This document shows, one piece after another, positions 9,069-19,222 of a stretch of 64,000 bases of DNA. A program made the translations under genes and the position numbers. Under the pieces are notes generated by a model. It saw only the letters and a program-made list of their open reading frames with translations. It was not told where the DNA came from and made no database searches. Source of the stretch: Candidatus Phycosocius spiralis. GTDB lineage: Bacteria > Pseudomonadota > Alphaproteobacteria > Caulobacterales > Aquidulcibacteraceae. The stretch spans positions 1-64,000 of the forward strand of contig NZ_BPFZ01000012.1 in the NCBI RefSeq assembly GCF_030158815.1, in the 5' to 3' direction. Every line of letters starts with the position of its first letter. Positions within the stretch are counted from its first letter, which is position 1.

Positions 9069-10427
9069 TCACTTCTTGGGTGGAGTGGCAGGCTGGCTTG
9101 GGGGCGAACCGTTCACTGTGCTACGGACAGGGTTGATCTTCTCGCCCTCAGCCAAGAAAGCTGAGCCAGCTGTTACAACCAATGAACCGGCCGAGGGGCC
9201 ACTGATCAATTCGACGGCTGACCCTTCACGGGCACCAAGTGTCACTTTAACTTTGGTGACTGAATTATCCTTGGGCCGCATCACGAATACCGATGCACCT
9301 TCCCGGCCATAAACCAGGGACGAGGCTGGGACGCTTAGGGCTTGGCGGGCAGCAGAAGTTGCGGCCCCGGTCAAGAAAACACCTGACCGAACACTTGGGT
9401 TTTTTTCTAAGCTAAATCTAGCGATTCCCGTGCGTCTTTGCGGGTCAATTTGGGCGGGCAGTCGTCGTAAACTACCATTGACGCTGGAGCCATCCGGCGC
9501 GGTAAATTGCGCTTTCATGCCTATGCTTAAGCGCGCGATTTCTGATTCTGGTACTTCAGCCGCGACTTCAAGTGCATCATTGGCTACAATCACAAACATG
9601 GGTTGGCCACTGGAGCCAGCGATCTCGCCGACATTAACGGTGCGTGAAATGATTTGGCCGGAAACTGGGGCACTGATCAATCCATTGTTTTGGCGCGATT
9701 GTGATTGAACTTGTTGGGCTATGGATAACTGAAGATCAGCTTTGGCGGCCCCCACACGGGCAAGAGCTTGCGCAACCGCTTGTTTGCGGCCGTCTAAGAA
9801 GGCGGCGATATCGCCTCGTTGAGTCCTAAGGCGGGCTTCTGCTGTGCGCGCTGCGTTTCGCCTTGCGTCAATTTGCTCCATCGAAAGCGCGCCATCACCC
9901 TTGACAGCCAATGCACGTTGATATTCCCCATCGGCTTGCTCAAACGCTATTTGAGCGGCCGCAATATCAAGGGCGCTTTCACGGGGACCATTTTCAGCAC
10001 GATCTAGGTTTTGCTTCGCCGCAGCTAGTCCAACTTCAGTTTCAGCCAATGTCGTCCGTGCGCGACGCACCTGAGCCGCCAATAATTCGTTATCCGCATT
10101 GACCTGTCGGCTATCTAAACGCGCTAAAGCTTGGCCAGCTACCACCCTATCGCCGGCGTCTGCGAGAATTTGTAAGACCCGCGCCCCTGAGGATGTTGGA
10201 AAAACCCGAGCTTCATTGACCGCCTGAACCTGACCCGCCACCACCAAGCGACCGGTGAAGTTTTGTAACGCGACAGGTTCAATCGATACCGATTGAGGCA
10301 TCCGACCACCTAGCCCTTTCTCTTTTGCATCCGCTGCCTTCTTGTCTCCTGCTTTACCGCAGGCCGATAGGCTAAGAGCCGCCATAAGAAGAATGGCAAG
10401 AGATGTGGCTGGATATCTAGGCGTCAT
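9069..10427 (-). CDS. RND efflux periplasmic adaptor, lipoprotein
   Basis: Membrane fusion protein of 452 residues that links the RND pump to an outer-membrane channel. A signal ending in LSAC gives a lipidated Cys at about 23. The order is barrel-sandwich half (around 60-105, ILADAGDRVVAGQALARLD), a helical hairpin, the second lipoyl half (SAPVSGQIISRTVNVGEIAG) and beta-barrel domains. I choose ATG 10427 because it gives a clean signal peptide; a TTG at 10439 adds four residues. The start lies inside the end of the tetR gene (11-base overlap), so tetR, adaptor and pump are probably one transcript. Confidence 0.93.
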   Translation of the reverse strand: MTPRYPATSLAILLMAALSLSACGKAGDKKAADAKEKGLGGRMPQSVSIEPVALQNFTGRLVVAGQVQAVNEARVFPTSSGARVLQILADAGDRVVAGQALARLDSRQVNADNELLAAQVRRARTTLAETEVGLAAAKQNLDRAENGPRESALDIAAAQIAFEQADGEYQRALAVKGDGALSMEQIDARRNAARTAEARLRTQRGDIAAFLDGRKQAVAQALARVGAAKADLQLSIAQQVQSQSRQNNGLISAPVSGQIISRTVNVGEIAGSSGQPMFVIVANDALEVAAEVPESEIARLSIGMKAQFTAPDGSSVNGSLRRLPAQIDPQRRTGIARFSLEKNPSVRSGVFLTGAATSAARQALSVPASSLVYGREGASVFVMRPKDNSVTKVKVTLGAREGSAVELISGPSAGSLVVTAGSAFLAEGEKINPVRSTVNGSPPSQPATPPKK

Positions 10428-11088
10428 TGGTGGCTCCAATCGGTTTTGTGACCGAATTGATCGGGCTAGGCGTTAGGTGAAAGGGGGCTTTTGTGGGACT
10501 TAAAAAGCGCAAAACCAATTTTTTGAGGGCGGATGCCGCTTCATGAGCGGTAAAGTCATTCATAAAAGTCATCCGTAGTCCCATTCCATCGGCCGCAGCC
10601 ATCAGCACAGCCGAAGCCTCAGCCGGGTCTAGGCTTGGTTCAACATGGCCAAGTTCTTGGCCGGCTTGTAATAGGGTGGTAATATCTGAACGAATTTTGC
10701 TTTCAGCTTCCCGCGCCACAGCAGCAAATTTAGGGTTGCGCACCGCTTCGGCCATCAATTCAGCTGCAAAGGCCGCCCGATTGGGATCTGAATAGGCCTC
10801 AACAAATTTTTCACACAGATTAGACAAAGCAAGCAAAAAATTATCCGACGCGCGAACCGCCGCAAAAGTCAAGGTTGCACTTCTGCGCTCATCTTCCGCC
10901 ATGGCCGCGATGATTGCTTCTTTGGACGGGAAATAGCGATAAAGACCGCCAGGGCTGATATTGGCTTCGCTACAAATTTGGTCCATTGATGTGCCATGGA
11001 AGCCGCGGCGTTCAAAGCAGGCTTGGGCGGCGTCGAGTATTTCCCGGCGTCGAATTTCAGCTTTCAATGGGTTGACGGTGCGTGGCAT
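10417..11088 (-). CDS. TetR/AcrR-family regulator of the efflux operon
   Basis: A 223-residue repressor-type protein. The N-terminal helix-turn-helix is clear (about 16-60: ILDAAQACFERRGFHGTSMDQ, then ICSEANISPGGLYRYFPSKEAI), while the C-terminal ligand domain is variable as usual. It is the first gene of the leftward operon with the adaptor and RND pump. A 16-base palindromic site lies 16 bases upstream of the start, between this gene and the divergent outer-membrane factor, and is the likely operator. The logic would be autorepression plus control of all three efflux parts, relieved by a small molecule. Confidence 0.92.
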   Translation of the reverse strand: MPRTVNPLKAEIRRREILDAAQACFERRGFHGTSMDQICSEANISPGGLYRYFPSKEAIIAAMAEDERRSATLTFAAVRASDNFLLALSNLCEKFVEAYSDPNRAAFAAELMAEAVRNPKFAAVAREAESKIRSDITTLLQAGQELGHVEPSLDPAEASAVLMAAADGMGLRMTFMNDFTAHEAASALKKLVLRFLSPTKAPFHLTPSPINSVTKPIGATNDA

Positions 11089-11104
11089 TAGTCTTATTCC
11101 GATA

Positions 11105-11120
11105 GCGAACGTTCGTTCGC
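11105..11120. promoter_or_regulatory. Likely TetR operator between divergent efflux genes
   Basis: The sequence GCGAACGTTCGTTCGC has arms GCGAAC and GTTCGC around a four-base spacer and also contains the perfect palindrome GAACGTTC. It sits between the tetR start (11088) and the outer-membrane factor start (11190). TetR-type regulators commonly bind such sites, so it can explain joint control of both transcripts. Confidence 0.7.
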
Positions 11121-11189
11121 ATTATGTGGCCTTGGTGTCAAGGCCAAATGGAAACTCAAAAAACATTAGTTTGCGGAGACATTAAGTTC

Positions 11190-12668
11190 ATGTCGGGAAT
11201 CAAAGCTCTAAAAATCAGAAGCTTTAAAGTGGGGCGTGTCGGTTTCATCGCAAACGCTTTAATTTTGCTTTGCATGATCAGTGGATGTGCAACTGGGGGA
11301 TCGATCGGGATCCCTGGAATCGGTGCACCCAAAGTTAGCAATCCTGTTCAAATCTTACCCGTCTCTTTCCGCGACTCGCCACCTGCCTCCATGGGCGATA
11401 GTGCACGCTGGTGGGAACAATTTGCAGACCCCACCCTCAACCAATTGGTTCGTGACGCTTTAAATGAAAACATAACGGTGCAGGTGGCATATCAGCGCCT
11501 GAAAGAGGCCCGTGCGACCGGGCGCGCAACGATTGCGGGTTTTGCTCCACGTATTAATTTTGTTGCAAGCGCAAGCACCGATTATGCACGTGATAATCAG
11601 AAGTTAATCACGAGTTCTGGGGAGTTGGTAGATCAGCAAACCACAGGATCGCAGAGCTTTCGTGCTTCCTGGGAAGTACCACTATTTGGCCGGTTAAGTT
11701 CTGCCATATCTGGTGCACGGGCCAATGAAGCAGGGGCGGCCGCATCTTTGGAAGGTGCAAAAGTTGCTGTGATTGCCGATTTGGCTGCTGCTTATAATGA
11801 ATTGCGCAATGCGCAGCAAAGCTTGGCCTTTCTGCGTGAGGAGGCTGATCGTGCGCAACAATTAAATGCTATAGCCAATGAACGTGAAGCAAACGGACTG
11901 ATCTCTTTGGCTGATAAGGGCCTCATACAGGGGCAGGCCGCCCAAATCAAACAAAAGCTACCAGATGCAGAATTGAGGGTTAAAGCCGGCCTTGATCGTA
12001 TCGCAATCTTGCGCGGGGTTGTACCTGGATCATTGGACACCCTATTGATAGCAATCCCAGATTATAAGTTTAACACCCAAGCCCCATTGGTAGTTGAAGT
12101 GCCGGCTGACTTTATCCGTCGTCGCCTTGATGTGAAGCGAGCTGAACAAGATGCAATCCTTCAAGCTGCCAGTGTTGGCATTGCGCGGGCCGATCTTTAC
12201 CCAAGCCTATCGATTGTCGGGACGATCACGACGCTGTCATCTTTGGCAGGAAGTCCTTTGGCTGCCTCGCGTGAATTGGCTAATACCACCCCTGTGATTG
12301 ATATTCCCCTGTTTAACTTCGGGCAACGACGCGCCAGTGTACGCACTTCCCAAGCGCGATTTAAACAGGCGCTTTTAGCCTATCGGTCAACAACTTTAAA
12401 CGCGATTGCCGAGGCTCAAACAGCTTTAAGCGCATATCAGCAAGCGCGACTGCGCGTAGTAGCATCGTTGGAAGGTGAAACAGCAGCTCAAGTCCGTTAT
12501 CTAGCTGCACTATCAGGATTTAAGGCAGGTCTAATTGCTTATAAAGAGCGCTTAGACGCTGAAAGCGCGCTTGCTGCAGCCAAGCAAACACGGCTTGCCA
12601 GTCAAGCCCAATTGAGCGATGCCGCGATTGGACTCTATCGAACTTTTGCGGGCTCGCCAGGTATATAA
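11190..12668 (+). CDS. TolC/NodT-family outer-membrane efflux lipoprotein
   Basis: Outer-membrane channel subunit, 492 residues, that completes the tripartite pump encoded on the opposite strand. I start it at ATG 11190 because GGAGA lies 10 bases upstream and it gives a signal peptide with lipobox ISGC; the open frame extends to 11124 without such support. The two OEP repeats are visible, with the usual phrases ARWWEQFADPTLNQLVRDAL near the mature N-terminus and RRRLDVKRAEQDAILQAASVGIARADLYPSLS at mid-protein. The gene is divergent from tetR and shares the palindromic control region. Confidence 0.93.
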   Translation: MSGIKALKIRSFKVGRVGFIANALILLCMISGCATGGSIGIPGIGAPKVSNPVQILPVSFRDSPPASMGDSARWWEQFADPTLNQLVRDALNENITVQVAYQRLKEARATGRATIAGFAPRINFVASASTDYARDNQKLITSSGELVDQQTTGSQSFRASWEVPLFGRLSSAISGARANEAGAAASLEGAKVAVIADLAAAYNELRNAQQSLAFLREEADRAQQLNAIANEREANGLISLADKGLIQGQAAQIKQKLPDAELRVKAGLDRIAILRGVVPGSLDTLLIAIPDYKFNTQAPLVVEVPADFIRRRLDVKRAEQDAILQAASVGIARADLYPSLSIVGTITTLSSLAGSPLAASRELANTTPVIDIPLFNFGQRRASVRTSQARFKQALLAYRSTTLNAIAEAQTALSAYQQARLRVVASLEGETAAQVRYLAALSGFKAGLIAYKERLDAESALAAAKQTRLASQAQLSDAAIGLYRTFAGSPGI

Positions 12669-12846
12669 GTACCGAAGTCTTACTCAATCACATTCAATCA
12701 AGCGACGTCTGATCTTCAAAGCTATTGAGCACCATCGCATTGGTTTTGCTTGATTGGCTTATTGAAGTGAAGACCCCATAGATCAAGTCTGGGTTTAGGA
12801 TTCTGGGACTTGGCCGCGCACCCCAAACCAGATTAAAGAAAACCCT

Positions 12847-14367
12847 ATGTCGCGTAGTGACCGTCAGCCAATCACCATTAAATCTAGACCCGTTTTTAAG
12901 CCACAAGTAGGCTATGGGATCGTAGCTTTGGTTGCGCTTTTGTTTTTTGTCCTTGGTGTTGCACTTGGCGGTGTTATCATTCCCTATATGCGCACGCCCA
13001 AGGTAGCAGAAGTGGCTGTTCCTAGTCCCAGCCCCGATCTGTTGAGTGAGCGTCAATTATTCCTGACGCTCAATCCGCAAACCATATATGCTGGCGTAAA
13101 CCAGAGCCTGCCCTTATCCTCAACCACCCTCTCTGTGGAGCAATATTTGACCGAGTTGGAAGTCCAAGCATCCCAAGCTGGGCAAACGTTAACCCGCCGT
13201 GCGCGTGTCCGTCCGGGCGGCTATGATATAGCTCTGACGTATCACCGACCTCAAAGAAAGGATGAAAAAACTCTCACCCCACCCAATATGCTTGATCTGA
13301 TCTTTGTCCCAGGTCCTTATCCAGGCACTGTGGTGCTGACCCAGATGAGAAAAAACGGGGTGCTTCAATCCCAAGGTCGGCTGTATGCGGATTTGATGCT
13401 GGTGGGTGCAAAGCCACCACCATTGCCACCCGGACAATTTCTGAGCCGCAATGGTCTGTTTCTGATTGCCGGAAATGGTCAACAGTTCGGCGCATGGGTG
13501 GATGGGCAATTGGTCTATTCATTTAATAATTCACAGCCAAAGCAAATCACTCCACAGCACGCGCAACAACATGACGCGTGGGTGGCCCTACCGGCAGGAC
13601 AATCGCCCTTATTCATACAAGCTACATTCCCTATCGACGGGCGTTTTGCTGAGTTAGCCTTACTTGTGGCCACTCCTAAAGCGGGCGGTGACTGTAACAG
13701 CCGCGTGGTGGTGATTGATTTAGTGCGCATGACCAGTCTCGAAATACCAACACCTGCAAAATCCGAAGCAATTGTTGGACAAATCCGGGGAAAGGTGTTG
13801 CAAATAAGCGGTTTTTGTTCTTCTGCCCCTACCCAAAGAACGTTAGCTACCTATCAAATACATGGTGGTCAATTGTCTTGGTCGCAGGAGGTTCTAATCA
13901 AGGATAAATCCTCTGATCCGGCATCCCAGACCATAGGGAGCACACCGAAACCGCCACAGGAAAGCTGGCGATTAACCAGCCCAACCCGTATGGTAACCCC
14001 TCAAGGCCCGAAGGGCGCTTTACTCTCGATCGCATGTCGGCCTGGGGCTGGATATAGTGTGTCAATTTCCGGATTGCCTGTGCCAAAGACCGGTCCGACC
14101 GAGCTTGTGTCCGTTTCTAGCAATGGCCAATCGGTCCTGATCAAGATGAAATGGAAACCAAGTGCTCAAGGCTTTGAAGTGACTGGTTCATTACATAAAG
14201 CAGGGCAAGATCCCCTGTTAGAGCGCCTGAAAACGCAAGCCCCGATTAAGGCTTCATCCCAAGGGTCTTTTCTTCAATTTCCTCCTTCAAACCCAGGTCA
14301 AATTGACACTTTATTAGCCCAGTGCCAACATACCCAACAAGGTGTGAAAAAGAGTGTAAAACTATGA
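12847..14367 (+). CDS. Hypothetical single-pass membrane-anchored protein
   Basis: A 506-residue protein I do not recognise. It has a basic cytoplasmic N-terminus (1-22), one membrane helix at about 25-47 (GIVALVALLFFVLGVALGGVII), a Pro/Ser-rich linker around 58-66 and a long periplasmic part dominated by beta-prone sequence. There are a few Cys (CNS, FCSS, ACRPG, AQCQH) but no enzyme motif I can name. It stands alone: 178 bases after the efflux gene and tail-to-tail with bdhA (one base between stops). Confidence 0.75.
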   Translation: MSRSDRQPITIKSRPVFKPQVGYGIVALVALLFFVLGVALGGVIIPYMRTPKVAEVAVPSPSPDLLSERQLFLTLNPQTIYAGVNQSLPLSSTTLSVEQYLTELEVQASQAGQTLTRRARVRPGGYDIALTYHRPQRKDEKTLTPPNMLDLIFVPGPYPGTVVLTQMRKNGVLQSQGRLYADLMLVGAKPPPLPPGQFLSRNGLFLIAGNGQQFGAWVDGQLVYSFNNSQPKQITPQHAQQHDAWVALPAGQSPLFIQATFPIDGRFAELALLVATPKAGGDCNSRVVVIDLVRMTSLEIPTPAKSEAIVGQIRGKVLQISGFCSSAPTQRTLATYQIHGGQLSWSQEVLIKDKSSDPASQTIGSTPKPPQESWRLTSPTRMVTPQGPKGALLSIACRPGAGYSVSISGLPVPKTGPTELVSVSSNGQSVLIKMKWKPSAQGFEVTGSLHKAGQDPLLERLKTQAPIKASSQGSFLQFPPSNPGQIDTLLAQCQHTQQGVKKSVKL

Positions 14368-14368
14368 A

Positions 14369-15154
14369 TCATTGGGCAGTCCAGCCGCCATCCATACTAA
14401 GTATAGCGCCGTTGAATTGGGCGGCACTCTCACTAGCCAAGTAAAGGGCAAACGCGGCGATTTGTTCAACCGTGACAAATTGCTTGGTGGGTTGAGCTGC
14501 CAGTAGGACATTTTTGATAACTTCGTCCTCACTTATGCCGCGTGACTTGGCTTGATCGGGAATTTGGGCCTGCACCAGACCTGTTAAGACGTAACCCGGG
14601 CAAATTGCGTTACAGGTTATGTTTTCTTGGGCATGCTCCAATGCGACGGTTTTTGTCAGCCCGACCAAACCGTGTTTGGCCGCCACATAAGCGGATTTAA
14701 ATGGACTAGCGACCAATCCATGCGCGGATGCTATATTGATGATGCGTCCCCATTTGCGCTTGACCATCATTGGTATGGCTAAGCGGATCGTATGAAACGC
14801 AGAACTTAAATCGATGGCGATGATCTGGTCCCATTTTTCAACGGGAAAGGATTCGATGGGTGATACAAATTGCACACCTGCGTTATTCACCAGAACATCA
14901 ACCCCACCAAATTGGGTTTCGCCTTGTTGCATCATATCGGCAATTTCTTCGGGCTTGGTCATATTGGCGGGATGATAAATCACTTTCACCCCATGCGCTT
15001 TGGCAAGCCCAACACGCATTGCTTCAATCTCATCGGATTCGCCAAGTCCGTTAAGGATGATGCTATAGCCTTGGGCAGCGAATGCGGTGGCTATGCCTAG
15101 ACCAATGCCGCTGGTCGATCCGGTTATCAGGGCGGTTTTAGTTTGACCAGACAT
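14369..15154 (-). CDS. bdhA: 3-hydroxybutyrate dehydrogenase
   Basis: NAD-dependent enzyme that interconverts D-3-hydroxybutyrate and acetoacetate during use of the storage polymer PHB. The 261-residue form from ATG 15154 fits the family; a longer open frame to 15241 adds 29 unconserved residues. The SDR motifs are intact: TGSTSGIG, NNAGVQ, Ser in NIASAHGL and YVAAK, and the C-terminal DGGWTAQ is typical of this enzyme. With phaB at 39 kb it indicates PHB turnover. The leader shows no clear operator. Confidence 0.93.
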   Translation of the reverse strand: MSGQTKTALITGSTSGIGLGIATAFAAQGYSIILNGLGESDEIEAMRVGLAKAHGVKVIYHPANMTKPEEIADMMQQGETQFGGVDVLVNNAGVQFVSPIESFPVEKWDQIIAIDLSSAFHTIRLAIPMMVKRKWGRIINIASAHGLVASPFKSAYVAAKHGLVGLTKTVALEHAQENITCNAICPGYVLTGLVQAQIPDQAKSRGISEDEVIKNVLLAAQPTKQFVTVEQIAAFALYLASESAAQFNGAILSMDGGWTAQ

Positions 15155-15352
15155 GACAATATCCTTTTCGGTACTAGAGCAGAAGCTGCCCCATGACTTA
15201 ACTCTCAATGCGTGGTTTCCTAAAACATGCCAAAGTGGCAAAATCTAGGTTAGACAGTCATGTCTTTTTTCACGACTGTGGCCAGCTTCGACAGCGGTTT
15301 GTGCTGAAAGGGCGCAAAGCGTGTCCGAATGAATTTTTGAGACGTAGGATCT

Positions 15353-15673
15353 CTAAAGCGTCTCTCCAATCCAGGCGCTAATGCGGCTCTTTGCCATAGC
15401 GCCCACCTTGGTTGATAACACTTGTCCATCCTTGAACAGCATCATGGTAGGGATACCGCGCACGCCATAGCGCGTGCCGGTCATTGGATTGTCGTCAATA
15501 TTGAGTTTGGCGACCACAATTCTTCCAGCCAATTCGTTGGCTATTTCTTCGAGGGCTGGGCCAATCTGTTTGCACGGGCCGCACCATTCCGCCCAGAAGT
15601 CAACAAGGACTGGCCCTGCGGCCTTTAAGACATCGCGTTCAAAGCTGTCATCAGATATTGAAATTGTTGGCAT
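15353..15673 (-). CDS. trxA: Thioredoxin
   Basis: A 106-residue cytosolic disulphide reductase with the active site WCGPC (Cys31, Cys34), buried Asp24 and the cis-proline in RGIPTMML. It follows addA after 25 bases on the same strand. The addB-addA-trxA order recurs in alphaproteobacteria, so an operon is likely. No unusual feature. Confidence 0.97.
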   Translation of the reverse strand: MPTISISDDSFERDVLKAAGPVLVDFWAEWCGPCKQIGPALEEIANELAGRIVVAKLNIDDNPMTGTRYGVRGIPTMMLFKDGQVLSTKVGAMAKSRISAWIGETL

Positions 15674-15697
15674 GGGACACGCTCCGCGTCATTAAAA

Positions 15698-18600
15698 TTA
15701 TAACCTAGGTAGTGCCGCAATGACTCGCAAGGCTCGATCAAGAACTTGATCAGGTATGCCCATTAAATGAGGGCCATCGGTCCAAAGCAGCGCGCATCGG
15801 ATGATTTTGTCCGGCCAACTGGCTTGTAGTAGCGCCCGATAAGCGGCCATTTGATTGAGATAGACTTGGGCCACATCCTCGATCGACTGGGGTGGGGGGC
15901 GATTGGTTTTAAAATCCAATACTAACACTTCGTCTTTTGTCACAACCAATCGATCAACCGTACCATTGACCACCATATCGTCTGGCAATCCAGGACCACG
16001 ACCAATGATTGCCGCCTCAGCCCGACTTCCTGGTCCAAATAGTGCCGCAAATTGCGGGTCATGCATGATTTTTAGGGTTTCGGTAGAGATTGCGTTTTGT
16101 TCTGCCTCACTGAGTTCAAGCTCACGTTTGAGGCGACTTTTTGCGAGATTTAACCATTGATGAGTATCAGCATTTGGAAGATGTTGCAGCAGCTCATGGA
16201 TAAGTCGCCCTCGCTTGAAGCGATGATTGGTTTGGGTGGCCAATGGGGACAATGTCGCTGGCAGTGCACCGTCAGGAGCCAAGATGGAGGGGGCAATGCG
16301 ACGCGGTGGGGTTAATTGAGGAGGTGGGTTTTGATCAATCCATTCAGGCAAAGGGACTGTATCAATGGGCTTGGCTTCGCAGAAATCTGCTACGTTTAGA
16401 TAACGACCCCAGAAGCTATATGTGAAATCAAACCCTGCGCCTACTTTTTCATCGCCAATGAGAGGTAAGGCTGACCTTAATAAGTTAAACCAATTATCCT
16501 TTGGCTGATCTGGGTCTTTGGATTTAGGTCCATATTGGAAGCCACACAGTATTAAAAGGTCTCGCGCCCGTGTCATGGCGACATAGAGAAGCCTCATATC
16601 TTCCCGCTCTTCTGCTTGCTGGGCTTGTGCGCGTAGCTTTGCAATATAACGGCAATCCGCCTTTGGATCAGGCGACCAAAGCCAGGCCCCACTCGCCTCA
16701 TGCTGAAAGATATGATCGCCCTTTCTGGTGCGTGGTGAGGTTGTGTCGGGTAAGATCACCACTGGTGCTTCAAGCCCTTTAGCGCCATGAATGGTCATCA
16801 CGCGTATGCCTGTGGTCCCGTGTTCGGCTTCGCGTTTAATCTCTGAAACATCATTGTCTAGACCACTTAAAAAGCTGGTCAAATTTGCAACTTGCTTGCG
16901 GCCATGTTCCAGTGCCTTGGCCAATAACGCCTCCACGGGTTCTCGCGCTTCTGGGCCAAGTCTTTCGATAAGGAGGGTCCAGCCCGTCTTTTTGGGTTTG
17001 ATTTCGCGTTCAAGAACAGAGGCCAAAAATTCAAAAGGCGGTAAACCGGCTGCGCGGGCTTGAACCGACGCCAAAAACGCCGCTATATCGCGATGTAGGG
17101 GCTCTTTAGAGTGTAGCAGACGATCCCATAGGCAAGAGCCTTGTCGGTCATAGGCTAAGGGAAAAAGATGTTTATCATCATCGATGAGTCCACAAAAAGC
17201 CCCTTTAAGGACGCAGGCTAAGTTAAAATCATCCTGCGGCAATAAGGCAAAGCGCGCCAAAGCCACAAGATCCATAACAGCTGGATCTTCGTTCAATCGG
17301 ATGCGGTCAGTTCCCGCCACTGGCACTTTGTGAAATTTGAGACGTTTGATCAGCTGATGAAAAAAAAGTCCGCGTCTTTTGACTAGGATCATTATGTCGC
17401 CTGCCGTCATGGCGCGTGACCCTTCACGCGTTGGAATCATGAACCTATTATCGAGGCGCGCCTTGATTTCGCCCGCGATACGGTCTGCCAATCGGTTACG
17501 GCTGCTATCCTCGCGCTCTATATTTAGGGGGTGATCCCAGGCCTCCCTCTCGGCAGATTTGTCTCCTGACACGGTTAAGGGCCATAACTCGACCACCCCA
17601 ACATGTTGATCGCGAAAAGCTAAGTGATGAGTAGGGAAGGTGAATTTGGTTTCATCATCGCAGAATATTGGATCATACTGCCCATCTGCTGCTGCCATTT
17701 GTTGTGATGCGTGGGCCCAAACCGCATCGACAGCATTCAAGATAGTTTGGCCCGAACGAAACGATAGGTCGAATTCAAGACTTACTCTGCCATCTGCAAA
17801 CGTCGCAGCACCCGCTTCAAAACTCGCTTTTTCCTGTAAGTACCGTTCTGGCATCGCGCCTTGGAATGAATAAATGGATTGTTTTTCGTCGCCAACAATG
17901 AAACGCGTTCGGGGCAAAGTGCGCTTATCTTGTTCAAGGTTTGCAAATAAGGGTGCTAGAAGATCCCATTGTGCTGGATTGGTGTCTTGGGCTTCGTCAA
18001 TCAATATATGATCAATGCCGGCATCAAGCTTGTAAAGTACCCACGCCGCCCCTTGCCCTGATTGTAATAAGGCTGCCGTTTTGGTGAGAAGGTCATCGAA
18101 ATCGAGAACTCCAATAGCCTGTTTGATTTGGCTCCACGCTAGGGAAAAGGCATTTGTCGCCCGCGTCAGTGCCATAGAGAGGTGAAAGGTTGATAAAGCG
18201 CGAATTTTCTCTTGCATGTGATTGAATGCGTCACAAAGCACGCTTGGTGCTTCAGGGCTTCCACCCAACAGGTCAGTAATGTTGGTATGAGTTGCAAATT
18301 GGCTGGTATAGATTTTTGTTTTGGACTTGGGCTTATGTTCTTGCGTCCAAACCAGGTCACGCCATGCATTCACAACGGCTTCTTGATCTTCACTTTCGAC
18401 CATAATGCAAAGTTTGTTAGCTGAATTGATGTCCGTTACTGTGCCTGCCATCAAAGCAGTTGCTGCTTGTGTCAAAGCGGCAGGATCTAGTTGATTTATA
18501 GCTTCTTGTTGATAAGTCTCAGTCGACTTTTCAGGATCAATCTCTAAGGCTTTGGCTAATTCTTTGGCCAATCTATCTAGATTGATTGGAAACTGGGGGA

Positions 18601-19222
18601 AAGTAGGTTTGCTTCTAAGGGCGTTTTTTACAAGGGTAAAATGGCCCGATTGGCTGGTTAAACGTGCCAATGTTTTAAATGCGTCTGGCTCTGTGGCAAA
18701 GGCAAGTTTAAATGCTTGGGCTTGTAAGTGTTGGGCCTCAGCCTCATCGAGCGTTCTAAAGCCCGGTGGAATTCCTGCTTCCAGTGGAAAGCGCTGTAAT
18801 ATCGTTTGGCAAAAAGCGTGAATGGTTTGAATCTTTAGGCCACCTGGTGTTTCTAGGGCTTTGGCAAATAGGGCGCGTGCGTGGGCTAAGAATGCATCGC
18901 CTGGATGAGAAAATTGCGGATCCAAATCCAATAAAACGGCCTTGAGCTGCTCATTTGAGGCGATTGTCCACGACCCTAGTAGTTTATAGAGACGCGTCTG
19001 CATTTCAGAAGCCGCTGCCTTTGTATAGGTAACCGCCAGAATTTTTCCAGGCTGTGACCCCGCAAGTAGTAAGCGTGCGATCCGATCGATCAGGACTTTT
19101 GTTTTTCCTGCCCCTGCATTGGCACTGGCCCAGACGGATACATCAGGACGTGCTGCGATGAACTGATTGTGTAGTGTCTGGGCAACTATTGCCGGGATTG
19201 TTGTCGTAGCTAGGTCGGTCAT
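15698..19222 (-). CDS. addA: Double-strand break repair helicase-nuclease AddA
   Basis: Large subunit of the AddAB complex that processes double-strand ends for homologous recombination. The 1174-residue protein has a UvrD-type helicase (Walker A ANAGAGKTKVLIDRIARLL near residue 40, Walker B DEAQDTNPAQW, motif RFIVGDEKQSIYSFQGA, motif VMTIHGAKGLEAPVV, motif YVAMTRARDLLI) and a C-terminal nuclease core with VLVLDFKTNR. The start ATG 19222 overlaps the addB stop by ATGA, which decides against an upstream alternative at 19246. It is co-transcribed with addB and probably trxA. Confidence 0.96.
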   Translation of the reverse strand: MTDLATTTIPAIVAQTLHNQFIAARPDVSVWASANAGAGKTKVLIDRIARLLLAGSQPGKILAVTYTKAAASEMQTRLYKLLGSWTIASNEQLKAVLLDLDPQFSHPGDAFLAHARALFAKALETPGGLKIQTIHAFCQTILQRFPLEAGIPPGFRTLDEAEAQHLQAQAFKLAFATEPDAFKTLARLTSQSGHFTLVKNALRSKPTFPQFPINLDRLAKELAKALEIDPEKSTETYQQEAINQLDPAALTQAATALMAGTVTDINSANKLCIMVESEDQEAVVNAWRDLVWTQEHKPKSKTKIYTSQFATHTNITDLLGGSPEAPSVLCDAFNHMQEKIRALSTFHLSMALTRATNAFSLAWSQIKQAIGVLDFDDLLTKTAALLQSGQGAAWVLYKLDAGIDHILIDEAQDTNPAQWDLLAPLFANLEQDKRTLPRTRFIVGDEKQSIYSFQGAMPERYLQEKASFEAGAATFADGRVSLEFDLSFRSGQTILNAVDAVWAHASQQMAAADGQYDPIFCDDETKFTFPTHHLAFRDQHVGVVELWPLTVSGDKSAEREAWDHPLNIEREDSSRNRLADRIAGEIKARLDNRFMIPTREGSRAMTAGDIMILVKRRGLFFHQLIKRLKFHKVPVAGTDRIRLNEDPAVMDLVALARFALLPQDDFNLACVLKGAFCGLIDDDKHLFPLAYDRQGSCLWDRLLHSKEPLHRDIAAFLASVQARAAGLPPFEFLASVLEREIKPKKTGWTLLIERLGPEAREPVEALLAKALEHGRKQVANLTSFLSGLDNDVSEIKREAEHGTTGIRVMTIHGAKGLEAPVVILPDTTSPRTRKGDHIFQHEASGAWLWSPDPKADCRYIAKLRAQAQQAEEREDMRLLYVAMTRARDLLILCGFQYGPKSKDPDQPKDNWFNLLRSALPLIGDEKVGAGFDFTYSFWGRYLNVADFCEAKPIDTVPLPEWIDQNPPPQLTPPRRIAPSILAPDGALPATLSPLATQTNHRFKRGRLIHELLQHLPNADTHQWLNLAKSRLKRELELSEAEQNAISTETLKIMHDPQFAALFGPGSRAEAAIIGRGPGLPDDMVVNGTVDRLVVTKDEVLVLDFKTNRPPPQSIEDVAQVYLNQMAAYRALLQASWPDKIIRCALLWTDGPHLMGIPDQVLDRALRVIAALPRL

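Noticed and set aside
12695-12756. Inverted repeat CAATCAAGC / GCTTGATTG upstream of the hypothetical membrane protein
   Set aside because: Arms are 44 bases apart in AT-rich DNA, so it could be chance.
15252-15270. A hairpin AGACA-GTCA-TGTCT with T-run, plus strand
   Set aside because: No plus-strand gene precedes it that would need a terminator; the stem is short and AT-rich.
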